Shown here piece by piece: positions 59,373-64,000 of a stretch of 64,000 nt of DNA (position 1 is the stretch's first letter; each line of letters starts with the position of its first letter). The stretch lies in NCBI RefSeq assembly GCF_008000815.1, contig NZ_CP042806.1, positions 3,410,001 to 3,474,000 on the forward strand, read 5' to 3'. The notes beneath the pieces were generated by a model, which did not search any database, had not been told where the DNA came from, and saw only the letters and a list, made by a program, of their open reading frames with translations. Position numbers and translations under genes: made by a program. This DNA comes from Terriglobus albidus. GTDB lineage: Bacteria > Acidobacteriota > Terriglobia > Terriglobales > Acidobacteriaceae.

Positions 59373-62006
59373 CTAATCTTCGGCTCGTAACTGCCTTACG
59401 CTCGCCTCGAGCTTTGCGGTGAGTTGCGCGGGCTCTGTATCTTCCTCGATGGCGACAGGCTCGCCTACATGCACCTCGAGTTTTCCTGAACGGAACCATC
59501 GAGTCTTGCCTCGTCGCATCTCGCCCAGCCCAATCAATGCTACCGGCACAACGGGTACGCGCGACTGCTGCGCCAGCAGGCCGATTCCGGGCCTAAACGG
59601 TTGTAGCTCTCCGTCGCGGCTCCGGGCCCCCTCTGGAAAGATCAGTACGGAGTAGCCTCGATCCATCGCCTCGCCCGCATGGGAAAAACTTTTCCGGAAT
59701 CCACGCAGCTGCGGCAGAGGAAATACATTGAACAACGCCGTCACCAGCCAATACCCCGCTGGCGCGAGCAGATTCTGAAGTGTGCTCTTCTGGTTTTTTC
59801 CCCTCCGAAGGTCCAGAAGAACCTCAGCAGACATTGCAATTGCAACCCGCTGCCGCAATCTTGCCGGTAGTGCATATAAGGTCAGTGCGCCATCGCAAGC
59901 GGTCACATGATTCGCAATCACCAGCACTGGACCTGGCGGCAGCTCCGGCGTCTCGCGCACTACATGTGGTGCGGCCAGCAACCATATCAGGGGACGCATC
60001 ACGAGTTCGATAAAAGCGATGCGAACCGCATGAATGGGCCAACCCCACGGCCACCGCGAAAGCGAAAGCTGAGATACATCGCGCTCGTTTGGGGAGGCCG
60101 CCTGCGGAAGGGATACGGCAGCCGGCACTCTATCGGAACTCACCGAAGCAGGACCGGTTTCACCCGCGATATGAGCCGCCTTTACTTCAGGCCCTGCCTT
60201 CCGCTCCAGTAATGCCCGAAGACCGCCCAGCGTCTCCACTCCGGCAATGGCATCATCCTCAAGTTCGACGGCCCACCGGTGCTCAAGCGCCGATTGCAAC
60301 TGCACGCGACCCAGACTGTCCAGGTGGAGATCCTCCGACAGTCTTAGGTCGTCGCTGCCCCCCGCGATCGATTCGCCGGTAATCTCGGCGATCAGATTGA
60401 GTAGAGCATCGGCTTTTGCGGCGCCTTCCGCCGTTTCGCCCTGCCTGGAGTTCGAGAGCGTTGCACGAACCCACTCTGCTACCTCTCTGCGCAATAGCTT
60501 TCCCGTCGAAGTGTATGAGAACTGCGGATTAGGCCACCGCAATGCTCGTCGAATGTGCTGATACTCAGCCAGCTCGCGGTTTGCCTGACCGACAAGTACG
60601 TTCAGGTCGGAATCGCCCGCTGAAAGGAGCACGACTGCAACAGGCTCCGGGCCGCGGATGGTCTCATATGGCACCACGACGCATCCGCGTACTCCGGGCA
60701 GTTTCGTCATCGCCTCTTCGAGATCCGAGGGGTACACGTTCATCCCTGCACCGGTGACGATTACTTCTCCCTTTCTGCCAAGGAACCGCAGCTCGCCCGA
60801 CTCATTCTTCGTCGCCAGATCGCCGGTTGCCAGCCATTCTGCCGGGCGCTGCCGCAAAGCGCCTCCCTGCCACGTCGCTGTTGCCAGCATGTCTCCGCGC
60901 ACAAGAATTTCGCCCTCGTCGCTGATGCGGACCTCACGACCTGGTAGGACTTTACCGATTGTCCCGTGTCCAATACGAAACGGATGATTGAGCGTCACAA
61001 GGGCGGTTGTCTCTGTCATGCCATAACCCTGAATCAGCGCGAAACCAAGCCTGTTCCAGAAATCTTCCAGATCGGCGGGTAGTGTCGCTCCCCCCGAGAT
61101 GGCCGCCCAGAACTTCCACCCGAAAGCGCGATGCACCTGCCGGAAGCGCCACCATCGCTTCCAGACCGAGAGATCTTTTGCTCGTTCCAGGTCTAGTGCG
61201 AGCGAACCATAGTGCTCCAGCAGATGCATCCGAAGTAGATGCAACACGCGCGGCACGGTGACCAGCACCGAGATGCGTTCACGATGTATCAGCTCGATCA
61301 TCCGCGACGGCTCGAACTGTTCACCAAAGTGGACCTCGGCCGCCAGCAGGGAAGGGATCCACATGCCCATGAACTGGCCGAAGACATGGCTCAGCGGCAG
61401 GGTGTGCAGAAACCGCAGTGGATGCACCCATCGCTCGTAACGCAGGTATTTGGCAATTTCGGTCTCAATGGGCTGCAGGCTCGTAAGAACATTGCGATGT
61501 GTAAGAACGATTCCCTTCGGCTCCGCCGTTGTGCCCGATGTAAAGATGATCTCAAACGGCGTCTCTCCGTTGACGGCATCGCTCACCGCGAACATCGGTG
61601 TGGCGGGCAACTGCGCATTTACTTCTGAGAACAACAACCGCGGAATATCGCTGGCTATGGAAGCCAACCGGCTGCGGTCGCCCACAATAAGCTTCGGCGA
61701 CACATCTTCCACGACGCGGTTAGCGAACTCGGTCGACCCTGCCGCGTCTAATGGAACCGCGATCACTCCCCGGAGCAGACAGCCGAAGAAGACGCCCAGC
61801 CATTCCGCCGAGTTCTCACCCCAGAGCACAATCCGTTCACCCGGGGCTATTCCGCGGCGGTCCAGTTCGGCAGCAGACCGGCCAGCAAGGTCTGCGAGCT
61901 CACCATACGTTGTCGGATAGCGCCGATTGCCTCGATAAGCAACCACAGCGGTCTCCGCAGCGTGCTGGCGAAATTCCTCAACGAGGCTAGCCAGATGAAA
62001 TCGCAC
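59373..62006 (-). CDS. AMP-ligase / acyl carrier / PlsC acyltransferase fusion
   Basis: An 877-residue multidomain enzyme of fatty-acid or lysophospholipid metabolism. Residues 1-510 are an AMP-forming ligase: phosphate loop TSGTTAEPKG (156-165), GYGMTETTA, ATGDLA and the lysine region near STGKLLRRE. Residues 530-605 are an acyl carrier domain with the phosphopantetheine serine S564 in LHLDSLGRVQL. Residues 650-877 are a PlsC-type acyltransferase with NHVTACDG (H700, D705) and FPEGARS (790-796). E. coli Aas has ligase and acyltransferase in the opposite order and no internal carrier motif. The likely path is acyl activation, loading on the carrier, then transfer to a lysolipid. It stands upstream of the hydrolase. 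Confidence 0.88.
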   Translation of the reverse strand: MRFHLASLVEEFRQHAAETAVVAYRGNRRYPTTYGELADLAGRSAAELDRRGIAPGERIVLWGENSAEWLGVFFGCLLRGVIAVPLDAAGSTEFANRVVEDVSPKLIVGDRSRLASIASDIPRLLFSEVNAQLPATPMFAVSDAVNGETPFEIIFTSGTTAEPKGIVLTHRNVLTSLQPIETEIAKYLRYERWVHPLRFLHTLPLSHVFGQFMGMWIPSLLAAEVHFGEQFEPSRMIELIHRERISVLVTVPRVLHLLRMHLLEHYGSLALDLERAKDLSVWKRWWRFRQVHRAFGWKFWAAISGGATLPADLEDFWNRLGFALIQGYGMTETTALVTLNHPFRIGHGTIGKVLPGREVRISDEGEILVRGDMLATATWQGGALRQRPAEWLATGDLATKNESGELRFLGRKGEVIVTGAGMNVYPSDLEEAMTKLPGVRGCVVVPYETIRGPEPVAVVLLSAGDSDLNVLVGQANRELAEYQHIRRALRWPNPQFSYTSTGKLLRREVAEWVRATLSNSRQGETAEGAAKADALLNLIAEITGESIAGGSDDLRLSEDLHLDSLGRVQLQSALEHRWAVELEDDAIAGVETLGGLRALLERKAGPEVKAAHIAGETGPASVSSDRVPAAVSLPQAASPNERDVSQLSLSRWPWGWPIHAVRIAFIELVMRPLIWLLAAPHVVRETPELPPGPVLVIANHVTACDGALTLYALPARLRQRVAIAMSAEVLLDLRRGKNQKSTLQNLLAPAGYWLVTALFNVFPLPQLRGFRKSFSHAGEAMDRGYSVLIFPEGARSRDGELQPFRPGIGLLAQQSRVPVVPVALIGLGEMRRGKTRWFRSGKLEVHVGEPVAIEEDTEPAQLTAKLEASVRQLRAED

Positions 62007-62170
62007 CCCGCCATGATATCCGTCTCTTTTATCGGAGAATGAAAAGCGATGCGCGAAGCGCTATACCTTACGCTCTTGCGAACAAGTTCGCCGAGGACCC
62101 CACCCTTCGCGATAAAACCGCGAAGAATGGGGCAGCGAGTGTCTACTGTTTCCGAAGATGTCAATACGCC

Positions 62171-64000
62171 CTAGACAGATCGGCGTGCCTCGGTTTCGGG
62201 TTTGTCATTCCCAAGGAGCACATCGAGCCTGTACTTCGCGGACGCAGCGGCCTCCAGGGCCTCCTTGATTGCCTTACTTAACTCCACGATTGCGCTGCGG
62301 TCTGGCACGGCCTTGCCGGCTAACTTACGCAGGACTGGCAACTGGAGCCACCAAATCAACTCCTCGTAGGATTCTTTGATGAAATAGGTATGCCCTTGTG
62401 CTTCATGTACGCCGGTTAGCCAGCGGACATCCGCGTCATGCCACAGGATGGGTGGGAGCGGCGGGGGAGCCTGCTTTTGCTCCTCTTTCGCTTTGGCCGG
62501 AGCAGCGCTCGTAGCATTTGCAGATGCCGCTACGCGATCAACCGGTACTGTTTCCGCTCTTTCGGGTAGGGCCGTGGTGCTGGAGGCCCTGGACACCCCA
62601 GCTTCAACCAGCAGGGCAACCTTGATTCGAGCCGTCGCGCGCCAGCTTTCCTCCCCCTCGAATCCCAGCGCCGAGAAGGAATGTGCCAAGGGTTCCCGCA
62701 GGCGTAATCGATCAAACAGATCGAGTGCCGCGTGCTCGGGCTCCTGTGCGTCGATCGACTCTGCGAGTAGTTCCAGGACACACCAGCTGAGCACCGGACC
62801 CCAAATGGCGGTGGCTATCAATTCGGGACTCAGGCTAGGCAGTAATCGACGAGCCCCTACTTTCCAAGGCGTAGGAAACAGGCTCTCGAGCGCTGGGATG
62901 TTCATCGCGGCACTCAGACGCTCGCGAAATTTCTCCGCGAGCAAGGCTGGATTCTCCGGTCTGACTGCGAGATGTTCCCCTTTGCGAGCGCGATACGCGA
63001 GCTGTGATTCCCGCAGGAAATCCTGGCTTCGTGTCCATGCGGCCTCAAAGAATTCCTCTTTCTGCCGCTCGATATTCTTCTGCTTCTCTGAGCCTCTGGC
63101 TGCTTGCGGATATTCAGACAGCTCGGCGAGTGTTCGCACCAGCGCAGGGTCCAGCAGCCAGCGGAGAGCGTCGTGTCCTGGCCGCAACGACAGGTTGATC
63201 AGCTCATCTTCCAGATTGGCAACGCCGCGCCCGTTTAGCTCGTCGCACAAGCGGTCCCATGGTTTGTCTGCGGTCGCACGCATCTCGCGCCAATCCAGAA
63301 AAACGTGGCATTGGTAGGCGCGCAGTTCGATGCGCAGTCCCTGCTCCGCCGTATTCTGGGCGCGCCGCAGATACTCAAGCCCGGTCAGGGAATCGCGATA
63401 CCTGAGTATGATCGCGGGATCGCCGCTCAGACCCAGACCGTCCTTCAAACGCTGCTGGCGCAGTTGTCCCGAATGCTTGTCTGCGTAGGCTGCCGACCAG
63501 TCGACCGTCCCTTTTGTTGTGGAATAGCGGTTGTTGTAAAGTACCAGGCCGCGCTGGTCTCCCAGCCGGTTCGAGTAAGCGAAGACGTTTTCGTCCACCG
63601 TGCCGTTATCGTTGAAGAAATCATAGAGCAGGAAGTTGCTGCTCTCGGCAAAGAGTGCTCGCTTGTGCAGCAACGGAGCTATTTCGCGCTCATGTCGTTC
63701 CACCAGCCAGTGGTTCGGAGCTTCGTCATACCGTGGCCTCCGATACTCCATGCCATACTTCTCGGTGAACCCGTCTATCTGACCGTGACCGAACATTGGC
63801 AACCCCGGCAAGGTCGCCATCATCGCCGTAACACCGAAGCACTTGTCGCCGTCGCCAAACTGATCAATGGTCGTCCGCTCGTCAGGATTGCTCATGAAGT
63901 TTACGTAGCGCTTCATAATGTCTGGGTCGAACTCCAGCGTGTTCTTGAGCACCGACCGATATTTTGCGTTCTCTTCGTCACGCATCATATTCATGAAGGC
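62171..64000 (-). CDS. Alpha-amylase family (GH13) protein, C-terminal part
   Basis: At least 609 residues, open at the right edge, so the start lies beyond the window. The visible N-terminal part matches the last third of a GH13 catalytic barrel: FMSNPDERTTIDQFGDGDK (region IV, with NPDE instead of the usual NHD), then MMATLPGLPMFGHGQIDGF and EYRRP. A C-terminal sheet domain follows (FAYSNRLGDQRGLVLYNN). The last 350 residues are helical and not typical of amylases, with an Ala/Pro/Lys linker near residue 520 (SAAPAKAKEEQKQAPPPLPP). It probably acts on alpha-glucans. The changed region IV leaves activity uncertain. Confidence 0.75.
   Translation of the reverse strand, partial: AFMNMMRDEENAKYRSVLKNTLEFDPDIMKRYVNFMSNPDERTTIDQFGDGDKCFGVTAMMATLPGLPMFGHGQIDGFTEKYGMEYRRPRYDEAPNHWLVERHEREIAPLLHKRALFAESSNFLLYDFFNDNGTVDENVFAYSNRLGDQRGLVLYNNRYSTTKGTVDWSAAYADKHSGQLRQQRLKDGLGLSGDPAIILRYRDSLTGLEYLRRAQNTAEQGLRIELRAYQCHVFLDWREMRATADKPWDRLCDELNGRGVANLEDELINLSLRPGHDALRWLLDPALVRTLAELSEYPQAARGSEKQKNIERQKEEFFEAAWTRSQDFLRESQLAYRARKGEHLAVRPENPALLAEKFRERLSAAMNIPALESLFPTPWKVGARRLLPSLSPELIATAIWGPVLSWCVLELLAESIDAQEPEHAALDLFDRLRLREPLAHSFSALGFEGEESWRATARIKVALLVEAGVSRASSTTALPERAETVPVDRVAASANATSAAPAKAKEEQKQAPPPLPPILWHDADVRWLTGVHEAQGHTYFIKESYEELIWWLQLPVLRKLAGKAVPDRSAIVELSKAIKEALEAAASAKYRLDVLLGNDKPETEARRSV

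Noticed and set aside
62448-63317. 289-codon open frame on the plus strand
   Set aside because: Antisense to the GH13 gene; Ser/Arg-rich composition typical of a shadow frame.

Overview
The window looks like a chromosomal segment of an acidobacterium of the Terriglobia (Acidobacteriaceae-like). I infer this from three outer-membrane receptors of the very long Oar-like TonB-dependent type, many Tat-exported sugar enzymes, a sensor kinase with a periplasmic propeller, and two paralogous membrane proteins with a winged-helix-like N-terminus. No rRNA, tRNA, CRISPR array, phage or insertion sequence was seen. Naming below taxonomic class would need a search I cannot run.

Left part (1-13.5 kb): the tail of a TonB-dependent receptor, a strong terminator, and a D-xylose oxidation locus. 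It holds a XylR-type regulator, a Caulobacter-XylB-like xylose dehydrogenase, a PQQ dehydrogenase fused to cytochrome c, a Tat-exported TIM-barrel isomerase, a YjhG/YagF-type xylonate dehydratase and a further SDR. A ROK-family kinase and a long class I phosphomannose isomerase follow on the minus strand, divergent from a DeoR-type regulator. A RhaT-like sugar/H+ symporter comes next.

Middle (13.6-26.3 kb): a receptor, a Tat-exported six-hairpin-type glycosidase candidate, a GntR/FCD regulator, and what reads as an oxidative L-fucose locus: HSD17B14-like L-fucose dehydrogenase, L-fuconate dehydratase, a second RhaT-like transporter and two GH29 alpha-L-fucosidases. Three promoters here (12.35, 20.26 and 23.40 kb) each carry a pair of AGCGCT-centred palindromes. 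The pairs lie 84, 84 and 96 bp apart, close to whole helical turns. The three transcription units therefore probably answer to one looping repressor, perhaps of LacI type, which is not obviously encoded in the window.

26.3-38 kb: a 1234-residue propeller sensor kinase, a gene-poor stretch with two tiny coupled genes, a 3-hydroxybutyrate-dehydrogenase-like SDR, a DUF3237 protein, a LysR regulator, an exported nucleoside-hydrolase-like (DUF1593) protein, and an exported aldose 1-epimerase with a small exported partner.

38-49.3 kb: a receptor followed by an exported type-B carboxylesterase, a Tat-exported amidohydrolase, a winged-helix/transmembrane protein, and a metallo-hydrolase/ceramidase-like pair. 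Three of these units share an upstream CAGGTAA/AAAAGACC motif. A two-hairpin element near 36.1 kb recurs almost exactly at 49.3 kb.

49.3-58 kb: a long minus-strand run encodes a thiol redox relay (two tandem thioredoxin-fold proteins, a split DsbD, thioredoxin reductase), then a TIM-barrel isomerase and a PEBP protein. It diverges from the second winged-helix/transmembrane paralogue. The right end (58-64 kb) has an alpha/beta hydrolase, a three-domain AMP-ligase/carrier/acyltransferase fusion, and the C-terminal part of a GH13 alpha-amylase-family protein that runs off the window.
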